NCBI GenBank assembly: GCA_025331125.1
Contig: JAOALB010000001.1
Location: 1,263,754 to 1,327,753 of the forward strand
Length of the DNA: 64,000 bases
Origin: Mycogone perniciosa
Lineage: Eukaryota; Ascomycota; Sordariomycetes; Hypocreales; Hypocreaceae
Direction of reading: 5' to 3'
Part shown: piece by piece, positions 34,416-45,740 of the stretch
Position numbering within the stretch: position 1 is the first letter of the stretch
Layout of the letters: each line of letters starts with the position of its first letter
Notes under the pieces: model-generated
The model's input: the letters and a program-made list of their open reading frames with translations, nothing else
Databases searched by the model: none
What the model was told of the DNA's origin: nothing
Position numbers and translations under genes: made by a program

Positions 34416-35814
34416 ATGAACTGCAACGCCCTCCAAGAAGGTGTCACGGGCGCACGTTATGTGATTAAGCGGCCCAAAGCCTTGCAATGGTTCCACAATG
34501 GCCGACTCGTCAAAGAGAGCGACGAGGAGCGACAGGCAGGTCGTTTTGAGCTGTTCCTCGACTTACTCTGTAAGTATTTTCGTTTGAGACCTGTTGCCAA
34601 ATGTCTGCCTGTGGAATCTAACCAGAGACCTCGATAACACAGACGTCGCCATTGTGGCCAACTTCAGTGACGATCTTGCCGAGCATCCTGATGGACGGCA
34701 TGTCGCCAAGTACATACTCATATTCACGCCGGCGTGGCACATATGGGCCGATCTCCGCGAAATCATGAACTCCTATTACACCGACGACATCATCCAGCGC
34801 CTCGTTATCTTGTGGGTTATGGCACTCTTGGTGCTGTACGCAAACAATGCTCGTCTCGTGGACGAGGACATCTCCGCTCTTCGCACAGCAGCCGGTGCGT
34901 ACATAGCTGCTAGATTCACCACCATGTGTGTATTCCTAATATGCTCCTTTGCGAGCTACCAACATCGTATGCAGGCCCGCATCATGGCGGGTTTCATGTT
35001 TATCGGCCTCTTTATCGCCATCCCGTTGTTCTTCGAGGAGGTCAGCATACACGCCAAGATTGCTGTCGTCGCCGTCATGATCGTCTATCAAGAATTCACG
35101 TGGTCCATCACACTGAGCCCATGGCTCAAGCGCAAGCTCAAGCTCACATACAGCACAGCCGTTGACATTGCCCATGAAATCGACCGCATGGCTGCTTTCT
35201 TCATCATCATCCTGGGCGAGTTCGTCTACAGCGTCATCGTCGGTGACCCTGCTGGGATTGGATTGACACAGGGCTACGCAAAGGCTGCATTTACGCTCAT
35301 CATTGCGTTTTGTCTAAACTGGATCTACGTCAGTGGTGATGGCAGCTTGGAAGCCACGCATCCGATCCGACGTTCTGCGTGGACGGCCTTCGGTTTCTTC
35401 CTGCTTCACCTGCCACTGTCTGCATCGTTTCTGATAGGCGGGCACATTGCTGCCATCAGCACGCGGCTCGACGAATTTGAAGAAGGGCAACGGTGGCTCT
35501 TGGGCGGAGGTCTCGGTCTCGGCATGTTCTGCCTGTGGATTTATGGCATGCTCTATCATACCCACGATGAGGATTCCTTGATCTTGTCAAAGGCTCCTCG
35601 AATTGGCATGCGCCTCGTCATCGCTGTCATCCTCGTTGCACTGCCGGCAACCCATGATCACCTATCCACTACCAATTTTATGGCTGTAGTCATGTCTCTT
35701 TTTGCGTTCCTCGTTATTTGGGAGACTATTGGTGGGTTGCTCAAGGGTACCAGCATTTTCGAACCCTGGGACAACAGACATGTGCCTCTAGAGGACACCG
35801 AGACTAGCTCATGA
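34416..35814 (+). CDS. Low-temperature-requirement A (LtrA)-family membrane protein
   Basis: Exons 34416-34569 and 34643-35814, with a 73-bp intron (GTAAGT...CAG), giving 441 residues. RFELFLDLLYVAIVANFSDDL spans the splice junction and is the family signature (ELFxDLxFV-type), followed by about nine hydrophobic segments. DRMAAFFIIILGEFVYSV is the second conserved LtrA element (ER-x-x-xxxILGE). First described from Listeria low-temperature growth; the function in fungi is unknown. The Met at 34416 was chosen because the upstream in-frame sequence has no further ATG. Intact. Confidence 0.87.
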
Positions 35815-36440
35815 TGCTCTAAAGGTTTTTGGGAGTTGTTTTCCAACACTAGACTTTGATGAGAACAATTGTGTTCCTAGGTAAATATATCAGAAAGACT
35901 CTTTGGCAGGATGCCCTCGTGGGATTCGCTATTTTAGGCATCTCCTTTAAAAAAGAGAGATAACCTAAAAAATACCTCTGTAACTTAGTTACCAGCACAG
36001 CAAAACTTATATCCGGACCATAACTCAAAGTGCTCCGGGAGTTGCAAGTGTGCGTGAGTACCCGTATATTGCTGTAGTATGATTCCAAGACACAATTAAG
36101 CCCTGCAATTCAAGCCTCTCCGGTGGTAGATGAGACAAACATAGATGTAGAGTATTTAGGCGTCCTAAACTACCCGGTTTATACATTGGAATAGGAATAA
36201 TGGTTGGAGGAAGAACGGCGTGGACCGTATTGGTAGCAAGTTCAATTGATAGGGGTTATAGAACAGGGTTACTGGCGCTTGGACGATAAAGTCTTTCAAA
36301 ATCGCCCTCCCCGACATGACCATGGCATATATTAATCCACTGGTCAGCTACGGAAAAGGGCTAATAGTTAATTAGGTGACGCGTTGGAACATCCTTGCTG
36401 TTACCTATGGTATTGGATCCTTCACCTCCAATGCTCAATT
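35815..36440. other. Intergenic, 0.6 kb
   Basis: AT-rich 3' flanks of the LtrA gene (plus) and the broken HNH gene (minus). Nothing recognised. Confidence 0.5.
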
Positions 36441-38178
36441 TTAGGTGACGGGGAACTTCTTCAACTCCCAGTTCACATCAGCCAAGAACTGTTGCCAATT
36501 TGATGGCGTGATACAACCATCGTAAGTTGGCCAGCAACTCGTATTTTCATCACCGCCCCAAGCGGGCTCCTCAAACATGTCCCCCGAGATTCGTCGTCGC
36601 TTTCGTTTGTGCTTATAAACTAGCTCGTCTAGAGTCGATCCTTCGTCCTGTTTCTCTTCATGTGTAACAGCACCATGTTCTGCTGCTTCTCCCTGCTCAC
36701 TTTGCATATCTAGAGCAGATCCGCACCGATGCAGGCTAGCTGGCCATAAGTCGTAATCAGCTGATGGCCTTGCCTTTTCGTTGACCTTGTCTAGAGGACT
36801 CGAGTCATCTTTTGCGGGCCGTGCACTCTTGGATGGGTTACCGCGAGCGCTCTGTGCTGACTGAGTATCATCTCCGGTATGCGATTGTCCCGACGCGTCT
36901 TGTACCATCGGGGTCGATATGCAAGGGATTCTTGCCCTGGCGCTAAACGGCGATGTCGTACCCGATGTAGCCAACTCGACATCAGATCCAGGCGTTTGGT
37001 CCATCAACGGCATCTTCGCGGCCATGTTCTCGATACAGCACATGTCGTAATGGTGGCGCAGGGCGTTGCGATCAATAATGGGCGGCAGCCGCGCGACACA
37101 GCCGTGGTAGTCGCAAATGATGTCGTAAGGTACGAAGGCGCGGATCTGTAGTGTATCAGGGTGGATGGAGAACAGCCTGGAGTCGAAAAGTTCATGAAGG
37201 TGGCTCAGCAGGAGGATGCCATTTTCTGCGGACCAGGTGCGCTGCCAGGCCTCCCGCAGACGACGCGGACTAAACTCGACATCATTGCCGCCGAGACCCT
37301 CAGGATCTGGGTACAGGTGGTAATGCTGTTGGGGAATGATGTGGCATGCTTGCCGACAGCAGGGCTAATACACCACGACCGGCCCTTGCCCGTCACGGCG
37401 CACTGGCGAGCCGCGACAAGACAGGACGAGCGGAACCCGGTGATGGTCTGGCGGGCGAGGTCGGCCGCGATATCCATGTCGGGCGGCGCCACCATGTTAG
37501 CGAAATCCTCCTCTTCGTTGGCGGGCAGCTGGCTCGACTCGGGGTTCTTATTAGGGGACACGGAACCGGATGCGGAGCGCTTGGGGGGTGATTGTGAGCC
37601 TCTGCGTGCTACCGCCGTCTTTCGGAGTGGTAAACGAGTGAATCGGGTATCATGCGAGGGCTTTTTGGGGGGTAGATAGCGGGCATCTCTGCAGCGTATA
37701 GGTCGGGGGATATGCTGCGCGCAGCCAGCTTGAACAAAGGTTAGCAGAGCAAAGTAGAGCGTGTTCCAACTGCTCAAGGCGAACCTTCGAGGTGTGACGC
37801 CAGCGGTGCAGTACTAAATAGGCTGCAGGATCGGTGCCGAACGAGGTGGAAGCGTATGATGGGGTACTCTCCCGGGTCCGTTGACGATGCTCGGGGAGGA
37901 ACAGTTACCGGCTGGTCAAGATCTCGGCAAGTCACGACGACGGGGGAGGGAGGGGCAGACACTATCCCGGGAGGCAGATTAACGAAGCCGGCAAACCCAA
38001 AGGCAAAACTACCCCAAGGATCTAAGTCCTGGTCACCAGTCTGTCTATCACCTTGGAATCTGTCATCTGGTATATCGAAGCATAGACGCATCTCGGCCAG
38101 GACGTCGCGGTAGGTAATCATGTCGCAGCCCTCGAGCTGGAACAGGCCGGCAAAATGGAAGCTGCTGGAAGCGGCCAA
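36441..38178 (-). pseudogene. HNH-endonuclease-domain gene with frameshift(s)
   Basis: Three consecutive minus-strand frames carry parts of one fungal HNH protein. Part 1 (about 37774-38178) begins SSFHFAGLFQLEGCDMITYRDV. Part 2 (about 37360-37700) includes the entry to the HNH domain, QCAVTGKGRSWCISPAVG. Part 3 (36441 to about 37355) resumes ACHIIPQQHYHLYPDPEG and later HLHELFDSRLFSI, the His and Asn/Asp elements of the HNH fold. Between SPAVG and ACHII about ten bases seem lost, which moves the frame; no intron fits there. The change from part 1 to part 2 may be an unresolved intron or another shift. The tail carries a basic signal HKRKRRRISG. Family role: nucleases of unknown target, common in mould accessory regions. 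Confidence 0.65.
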
Positions 38179-38632
38179 GAAATGGACATTCTATCCGTGC
38201 ACACGCATCGGCGGCGTCACAGATGCGTTCGACATGGTGGCCAACTGACCGACAGCCTGATGGCCGTGATGTTGGCGCAGTTGGCAAAGTTGCGCCAGCC
38301 GTTAAAAGTGGGATACACTGAAAGGTTGATTCTTTGCTACCGGAAGAAGAGCCCGAAGTATAGATGGTTGGCGGGGTAACTGTAGACCATGTAAGTAGAG
38401 TACTACGAAGTACTTCGTATACCATAAAGGAAGAAATCATCCTACTATATTAGGTCGCCGCATTCGTTGTGAGTCAGGGACCATCAGTAAACACAGAAAT
38501 AGCGACATATAGTAATCTCCCTTGACTAGAGTCTACGCGTTGACGCTGCGGAGCTAGGAGTAGTCTCCTAAATTAGGTTATGTGGGTGAAGGAAACAGCA
38601 GCTCACATATGCGGATTTATTACTCCGTAGTG
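38179..38632. other. Intergenic, 5' side of the broken HNH gene
   Basis: The part near 38180-38400 may hold a first exon of the HNH gene (minus, reading RINLSVYPTFNGWRNFANC), not resolved. Contains TACGAAGTACTTCGTA (38404-38419, palindromic) and TACTCCGTA (38621-38629). Confidence 0.4.
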
Positions 38633-38921
38633 TGTCACGACCCAACTCATGGCCGCCAAGATGGTCATGAGAAAAATATGTGTCTTTATGTATTTACAAA
38701 ATAGCTATTTTTGCTTATTAGTTAGGAAACAAGATTCTCCAATTGCTTGATTCCAGAACTATTTTTGTGCTCGTCGCCCATTACTAATTCATCGCTGTTA
38801 TGTGACAATTTACCTGCCGCGATCTAATCTACCCGTGTGACCGTCTGCTAATCATGTCAGGGATCTAGAGTGACTCGTTGGCTCAGTCTTTGCTATGGTT
38901 GGTTCTACATTGATTGTGACA
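38633..38921 (+). repeat. Probable solo LTR, diverged relative of the 50640 LTR
   Basis: Starts TGTCACGACCCAACTC and ends ACATTGATTGTGACA, so its ends are inverted TGTCAC/GTGACA like the LTRs at 1-264 and 50640-50924, and its length (289 bp) matches (285 bp). The interior has diverged and is AT-rich. Flanking five-base target duplications were not found (TAGTG left, TGGAT right). Confidence 0.5.
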
Positions 38922-38967
38922 TGGATTTATCCACCTCAATTTTATCTTCATAATGAATATCACATAA

Positions 38968-41020
38968 TCATATGATTGATACTAGGTACTGGCCATCATC
39001 TCTAATACCCTCATATTCCAACCAGTTCTCATTCTTAGGGGTGCGGAGGCCAGTCCAGTCATCCATCCCAAACGCCCCTGCAAAGATGTTCATCAACCCA
39101 AATCGCTCAAACTGGCCTTTGCTATTTCCAGTAGCGCCGAGTAAGAGACACCATGCATTCCAGTCGGGTTGCTGTTGGACATCAGCCAGAACAGTTAAGC
39201 AAAGTAGTTTAAGGTTCGAGACTTGGCAATCAAGTCTGACCCAGAAATTCGGGTGTTCTTCCCACCACTTCCCATCGAAGAAAACACGTCCATTACGCTT
39301 GAAATCCTCATCAAGTTGTATTGTCGAGAGCCATCCAGTCAGCTTTAATACCCCCCCTGCAACATTGCCAGTGGTGTCACCCGTACGGTTATCGATCGTG
39401 CAGTCAACAACATCGATTAATGGTCTCATTGTCCGATAAAAGGCTTCGTCATACAACGCCAACGAAATAGGCCCATCCAAACTAGCCCAAGACCATGACG
39501 GTGCACGATACGGCTCGGGTCGTGGACGAAGTCCTTGTTCAGGACAGGCCCTAAGCCACAGAAGGTCTGTGACCAGATTCTTCCTCCACAGTCCAGCGCA
39601 GTATTTGTCATTGAACGCCCGCTCCATGAACTTGGCAATACCAGAAAGCGCAATGAGCTTGTCGCTTGTGTATGTTAAATTGCACCTCGTGTAACTCCCC
39701 AGAATTCCAATCCATAGTTTCTTAAGTTCGTCTCGTGAGAGGGTCTCTGGGAATTTAGCCACCGAGCTGGAAAATTCAGCAAAGCGGATAGCATCAAATT
39801 TGGTCGCTCGTGGGATATAATCCGGCCTCAGGTTCGGGGGTATGCCACCAGGGTAAGTCTCACATGCAGCCAATCCTGAACATTCCCAAAATAGCTGCGT
39901 ACCGTTTAAGTAGAGCACTCTTTGTGCCAGGAGTAGTTCCTGACAGACCCATGCCCGCTTCATCAGTGGCATATCATTGAAAGCATAGTACCAGAAGCCA
40001 TCGTGGTATAAGTGATAGCTGTCGTTTCGACAATCAAGCCACTTTGTCTGTAAGACACATGGTCTAACCGACCATGGACGCCTATCAAGAAAACAAGGGG
40101 ACTCGCCGTCCGCCGCGACAGTGGCAGCAACGTTGAGGATTGCATGCCTGTATACGCCGCTCATGAGAGATGCTTCGCGTAGCCAATCTTCATGCGAGTC
40201 TTGGAATATGCACAAAGAGTCTATCCAGAGAAACTGGATTCCAAGGGCCCGAGCGGTAAATATAGCATTTTGGAATGTCTGGCCAAGCTCTGAGGGTGCG
40301 ACACCTTCTATCAAGCGTTGAGAAGTCTCAGACGTCAATCTTAACACACGTGAGGCTCCCCAACAATGACTGAGGGTCGCATAGGGAGTATGGGTGTCTT
40401 CTTGTGGGTGAAGTAGGAGCCGGATCTTGCCGGAGCTTCGTTGTTCTATGTGCAGGAGGCGAGTCGGAGTACGCTTGGTAAACGTTGAAGAACCGGCAGA
40501 CTGACACCTGGCATGAGTTGCTAAACACTGATCTAACCACTTCTTTGCTGAAATCATGCTTGTACTCCAATCAATGCTGCTAAGAGGGCCCTCCGTGGGT
40601 AGAATGCTAGTGGCTTCTAGAGCCGCGTTACTACATAAACATTTTCTTTGGTTGTGAGGCGTACTAACTATGCATAGGCTGCAGACAAAAAGTAACGGAG
40701 GTGCAGCCATCTCCAGTATTGTACTGATCAACGGAAAACTTGAGCTCTGAGATATCATGGACGTTATCACGAGAATAGGTCGACTTGTGTTGGATATAAT
40801 ACTGTGAAATCGGTCTTGGTGTAGGGACGGCGGCGTCAGGGTCTTTGCAAATTCCTTCAGAAGTTTCCGGCGTTTGGCTATATGTAATATGCCACAATAC
40901 TCGACAAACTGGGCATCCATCGAGAGCCGCCTGCCTAAGCTGGCTAGGAAGAGAGTGATGCTTGGAAGTCTTGTGAGGGCAGCGGCCCCGAAAAATTCTC
41001 AGACAAGCTTGGCATAGCAT
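38968..41020 (-). CDS. HET-domain (heterokaryon incompatibility) protein
   Basis: Complement of 40669-41020 joined to 38968-40616, with a 52-bp intron (40617-40668) that has a GTTAGT donor, a TAGTAAC branch-like site and a CTAG acceptor, giving 666 residues. Without this intron an in-frame TAG follows CLQPMHS, so the splice is required. The N-terminus MLCQACLRIFRGRCP is typical of one HET subfamily. The HET domain shows its three motifs: YATLSHCWG (196-204), IQFLWIDSLCI (244-254) and, about 95 residues later, RAWVCQELLLAQRVLYL. HET domains trigger cell death after fusion of unlike hyphae and act downstream of NLR-type sensors; that role is inferred. Its 5' side faces the TTACYRGTAA array. Confidence 0.88.
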
Positions 41021-41557
41021 TTGTATCAGAAAATTGTAAGAATGAAGTATCCTGGTATTCAAAGAAGACGAAAATCCTTGGTCGAGGCGGCATTTGGGTC
41101 GGATGAAGTGTTGGTATGCTGCACGTAAATATTTCTGCCGCCGAGGTTTCGACGACGTGGACCAATTGACGGCCGAATCTCACCCCTTCTCCTCGGTTTC
41201 CGTATTTTATTCCACGTTGTGGCGCCAATGCGATTGGTCGGGCATTTTTGGTAACGCCCAACATAAGAGGAACCCAAAAGTGGTGTGTGTTTGCGAATCA
41301 TAACAAGAACGAGTTCCAGCCCATTTGCCTTAAGAGTACGCAGCCTCGTAGTTTTGCGTCCCCAGTCATTTAACGAATGGGAAGCTAAAGGTAGCAGCAG
41401 CGATGTTGGGCGAGGGCAAAGCGTTGTTGCCTTATCTACTCCGTGCACATTGCTTTCGGTGTTTGCCTGCCCCGCCCTGCCAAGGCTACATCCAGCTAGA
41501 TCCAACTAAGGCATAAAGAGGAGGAAAACAAGTCATGTGATAGCCGTTGAGTAGAGA
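41021..41557. other. 5' flank of the HET gene
   Basis: About 540 bp upstream of the HET start codon. Short ORFs on both strands (for example 41059-41505) have no family signature. The TTACYRGTAA array starts directly beyond. Confidence 0.45.
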
Positions 41558-42142
41558 TTACTGGCAATGTGGCGACTTTCCGCCTGCTTAGCTATTAAGA
41601 TACAATACCAGTAATATCTTTATAGTTTGAATGGTTCGTAGTAACCCGAATGCAAAATTAAAACGTTACCGGTAATACGCTACCTTGCTTATCTTAAATG
41701 CTGGTAATTCCCTTTAAATTTAAAATTATTCCTGGTAATAACAATAAAATGTTACTGATAGTAGATTGCCCTGCTTAGATTAATTACCAGTTATACACCC
41801 TAGTAGGTTACCGGCAGCTTTGGTGTCCTGGTAACCGCTTCTAAAGAGTCCAACCTTCCTACTGGTAATCGAGGGGTACTGCTAATTTTAATTTTTATGT
41901 TACTGGGAATTGTTGGGCGGCTAATAAACTTACTGGTAATAAATCACCTCCAGTTACTGGTATTGCTGACGTTACTCCATAGAATTACTGGTAGTAATAT
42001 AATTCTCTGTTGCTCGTACTGGTAATGGGTCATGTACCTGTATGAGTTACTAGTAATATATGTATGGGACTTCTGTTAAAATAAAAGGCGACCTACTGTA
42101 GAGAGCACTTAAAATACTTTTATAATGTAGCTACTGGTACTC
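41558..42142. repeat. Array 1 of degenerate TTACYRGTAA motifs
   Basis: About nineteen copies of a 10-12 base motif occur in 585 bp, spaced mostly 15-45 bp, in both orientations. Examples are TACCAGTAATA near 41608, TACCGGTAATA near 41669, CCTGGTAACC near 41829, TACTGGTAATC near 41860, TTACTGGTAATA near 41930 and TTACTGGTAGTA near 41985. The outer TTAC..GTAA is self-complementary, so each copy is a near-palindrome. It sits between the divergent HET gene and the orphan gene at 42315. A second array with the same motif lies at 58052-58610. Confidence 0.85.
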
Positions 42143-42314
42143 CGTAGTTCGAGAAAAATAATATGAGCAAGCATCCAAAGCAAGCGCATGCAGACCGCTA
42201 AGCATCGACCTAAAATATAAACATTAAGCTTCTCTATTACGCACTCCATCACCACCCTCTACAGCCATTACTGAATCTGCCAAAATCAGTTTATATAGCA
42301 ATATCGACACCATC

Positions 42315-42743
42315 ATGTGCATTAACAGGATCAACATCTGCATTGTATGCGACAAGTGTATCGACCGCACCTACCCTTGCAAGGATAAGGTCAAGAACTT
42401 GGGCGTTACGACCATCTTTCGGCCGACCCCCTGTATTGATAAGCAAATCTTCACGTACACGTACCACGCCGAGTGTGCAGAGATCATCACCAAGTCCGGC
42501 AGGACGTTCGACGAGTATATCGAGATGGTCAAGGGCGATATGACGCAGTACATCACCGCCTTGTTGAGGTGCAGCGACGTTATCGTGTCGAGCTCACCCT
42601 CTGGAAAGTTCGTGTGGCATCCAGAGGAGTTCACCAAATCAATCACCAATAAGAAGGCGGACAGCGACGAGCTCAAGGTGCAGGCCACTGCTACTGCGAG
42701 CACTGAGTATCACCATCCTCGAGGCCATCATACACCAGCATAA
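42315..42743 (+). CDS. Small Cys-containing orphan protein
   Basis: A single exon of 142 residues, starting at the Met at 42315 (MCINRINICIVCDKCIDRTY). The N-terminal Cys set (C2, C9, C12, C15, C22) may bind zinc; the rest has no known family. It starts about 170 bp after array 1 and diverges from the HET gene. Codon use is rich in AAG/GAC/ACC, which supports real coding. The leader (TAAACATTAAGCTTC...) is AT-rich then C-rich, as in neighbours. Function not known. Confidence 0.55.
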   Translation: MCINRINICIVCDKCIDRTYPCKDKVKNLGVTTIFRPTPCIDKQIFTYTYHAECAEIITKSGRTFDEYIEMVKGDMTQYITALLRCSDVIVSSSPSGKFVWHPEEFTKSITNKKADSDELKVQATATASTEYHHPRGHHTPA

Positions 42744-42967
42744 ACAAAACCCTGACCACCACCACTACTATCGGCAAATGGATCTTCTATAATGTCAGGA
42801 ATCAGGTGGTGTGTGTGATAATACAACGAGCTAGGCGATGCATGTATGATAGCAATTAGGGAGTATTTGTACGGAATGGGTGGAGTAGTAGGGGGGCCTG
42901 ACTAGGTTAAGCAGCTATGTATTAATAAGACTACCGTATCAACTAGCCAGTACAACAAATCTAGCCA

Positions 42968-45380
42968 TCAAATTCTTCGCCGTTTGCCTCTCCTCTCTTC
43001 AATAGGTTGCCTTAGGTTTCGTTTCCTCCGAGGTGGAATTGGCGCTACTATTAGGGCACCACTTGCCCACGCCAGGCTCAAGAGACTGATAGCTTCGGAT
43101 CGCAATGCTTCCGAATTACAACGTGCCCCGTCTCCGGAATTGATAGGCCGGCTGAGCATGCGAATGCGAGCATGCTTGATAACGATCGGGCCACAGCTGT
43201 GGTTATCATTCTGCTGTATCCCTTCCTGGCAATTACGATTAGTCGAGGCCGACCTCAATGCCGCGAAGAACCTACCTTCTCGATGTATCTTAAATCGGGG
43301 AACTCCTCTATACAGGCTTTCTGCCGATAGGTTAGCCCCCGACCATAAAGGAGTGTTCTTGAAACAAACCTTAACGTCGACATTTTCTTCCACTGTAACA
43401 TCGCTCTTTCTGCGAACCATGGAATCATAGTGATAGATGCAGCCTTCTCTTAGGTTGATCTCGAGAAGGCTGAAGTGGTTATTTCGCTGAAATAGCGGGA
43501 AGAAGCATACTGGTTTTGTTCCTATATCCTTACACCATGCTATCACTTGATTCGCAGCTCTCTGGAACGGATGTTGAACAGGAATACTGGCTTGGGACTC
43601 TCGATGGATAGGAACCGACCACCCGACCCGTACGAATGGTAATTTGTCAGATAGGTGCAAGCTGGCAATGATAATATCGGTGTTTAGCCACGTCATTGGT
43701 GCAAGCGTTGTAAGCGAGTCCACCTCGAATTCGAACTTAGTGTCACGAACAAGTAGCCTACCGCTGGTAGCCGTGTTCCCAATTTCCTCACAAAGCTGGT
43801 CGAGCTTAGTGGATGAGGCACGATCCAATAGTAGGAAACCTTTGCTCCCTAGCTTCTCACAGAACATGGTATTGTTGGTCCTGCCTTCTTCAAGAAGTAG
43901 TGTCATCTGGTCCGCAAGAAGTCCTAAGATGGTCATTTTCTCTGCACTCTTCGGCAGTTCTTCGATCAGCCAGTTCAACGCCAAGTCTTGAGTTTTCGCA
44001 AGTTGCCTACTACCGATCAGTCACGCGTCTTCTTTCGTCTGGCCAAACTTACCATGCGTTCTTGAACAAGATGCCGGGACCGAGCTTCTTCACTAACCGG
44101 CGCCACTTCCGTCCACGTGTCAAGTGTGTGCTGAGGGCTTTACGCCGTCGTTCCCAGCCAACCTTCTCGTCTCCCTCATCTTTGGGCTTTTGCCCGAGGA
44201 TCCTTCCTGACACTTCTTGGGCAGCTTTTTGAGTCGCCATGTCGCTGAGAAGCTGCACTTGAGACGTGTGCCACTTCTCAAAGGCCATCGCTGTCAGGGC
44301 ATAGTGAATTGTTCCCCTCTGCCGCTCGCTGTACCCGCCCTCCGCTAGAGAGACCCACTCAGAGCCGTCTGACCACTTGATTGTGTGCTCACTATCCAAG
44401 TCTTGGAGTGAACTGAAAAGAGCCTTGTATGTTTCCGGTGAGGCTCCAAGAGAACTAAACGGTCGGATTTGCTCATTACTCTCGTGAATGAACTCATCGA
44501 TAGTTTGATTCAAGAGATGCAACGAGCTTTGCGCGGATGCAACCTCTTCCTTGAGACAACCCCCAAATTGAGGAGGTGTGCCTATGGAGACCTGGGGCTT
44601 GAGGCTTGATGAACCTCGTGGACCGGCATGAAGGGTACCTCCCATACTGGAAGGTGTCATAGCATTCTGTTTGAGATGCTCGTCATCTCTCCTGATTGGT
44701 TCGAACGTTGCAGTGCGAAGCGGACTCAAGTCTGTTCCGTTCCTCTTGCTACCATCAGTGTGGATTGGCTGTAGGTCCTGGGCGGCTGTGCGTCGGAAGC
44801 TGGATAGCTTCTCTTCATCTTCGCCCTTGACAAGCTGTGTACCGGAACCTGACGTTTTCGCGTTCTCCTTAGGCTCAATATCACTACCGTTTGCGTCTGT
44901 GGGCTTGACAGAAAGCTCAGACTGAACGACATTGGCCCCGACCTCTTGCCGCTCTTGTTTTCTCCCACAACTGCTATCAATCTTCTGGTTCAATGAATCC
45001 GTGGTCAACTCGTGCAGTTCATGACAGGCGATGCAGAGTCCACGAGCAAAAGCCAGTATATAATTACGTTCGGTGATGGGTCGCTGGCTGAGAACTAACT
45101 TGATCTCTTCAATAAGCTGCTCCGCTTCAACCGGAACCTTGAGAATACTGTCGAAGATTCTGACAAGATTGAGTATAGGACCAATGGCTCTAAGGATCTT
45201 CTGAGCTGGCCCAGTTTGATCCACCAACTCGTTGCTATTTGATTGGCAAACGCCACCAATATGTTCTGGTGTGAGGGGCTCTACAGGAGGCCGCCTAGGT
45301 TCTGATGGGCACCCACCCCGTTGAGTTGGGTGGCGAGGAGACTCTGGCTCTGCAGTCGACTGATGAAGGGGAGGAGACAT
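42968..45380 (-). CDS. Ulp1-type (C48) SUMO-protease-like protein
   Basis: Complement of 44053-45380 joined to 42968-44006, with a 46-bp intron (44007-44052; GTAAGT, TGACTGAT branch, GTAG), giving 788 residues from the Met opening MSPPLHQSTAEPE. The frame is open to 45578, so up to 66 more residues are possible. The first 440 residues are a low-complexity and helical region ending GRKWRRLVKKLGPGILF. The C48 domain in exon 2 has the triad: His in NHFSLLEINL (about 620), Asp in IYHYDSM (about 637), and Gln and Cys in QQNDNHSCGP (about 708 and 714). All catalytic residues are kept, so it should be active on SUMO or a SUMO-like modifier. This C48 type occurs in variable numbers in moulds. The C-terminus RRGKRRRI is a nuclear signal. 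Confidence 0.83.
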
Positions 45381-45609
45381 GGCAGCAGCTGGGGTATTAA
45401 CGAGATATTCATAGGAGAAGGAGGGAAGAGTCGTGGGGAGGGTAGGGAAAGTACTCAACTCGGGGAGGGATACGACCTTTATACTCCAAACCGCTTTCCC
45501 AACGCCCTGAGGCCGCAGCATCGCGGCCACAGTTTGAGGGCAATGAGTGGTTGGATGGGAAAAAAACACGAACGGCACATTCCCCTCTTGCCTCGGTATA
45601 GGCTGAGGC

Positions 45610-45740
45610 GACTTCCTGGGAAGTCACACTGCTAGTGGACCAACTCTGTGACCACACCCCTTGGCAATATCCCTGCTTTGCCTCACAACACGAGACTGAC
45701 TTCCTAGGAAGTCAGTCTGCAGATAGGTCAGCTCCATGTT
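45610..45740. repeat. Degenerate tandem duplication with perfect 26-bp palindrome
   Basis: Two copies, about 85 bp apart, of GACTTCCTRGGAAGTC followed by a similar stretch (GCTAGTGGACCAACTCTGTG versus GCAGATAGGTCAGCTCCATG). In the second copy the palindrome extends to 26 perfect bases (45693-45718, centre CTAG). They lie just 5' of the Ulp1-type gene. Confidence 0.6.

Noticed and set aside
40617..40670. In-frame stop making the HET gene a pseudogene
   Set aside because: A 52-bp intron with branch-like site and correct phase removes the stop, so an intact gene is the simpler reading.
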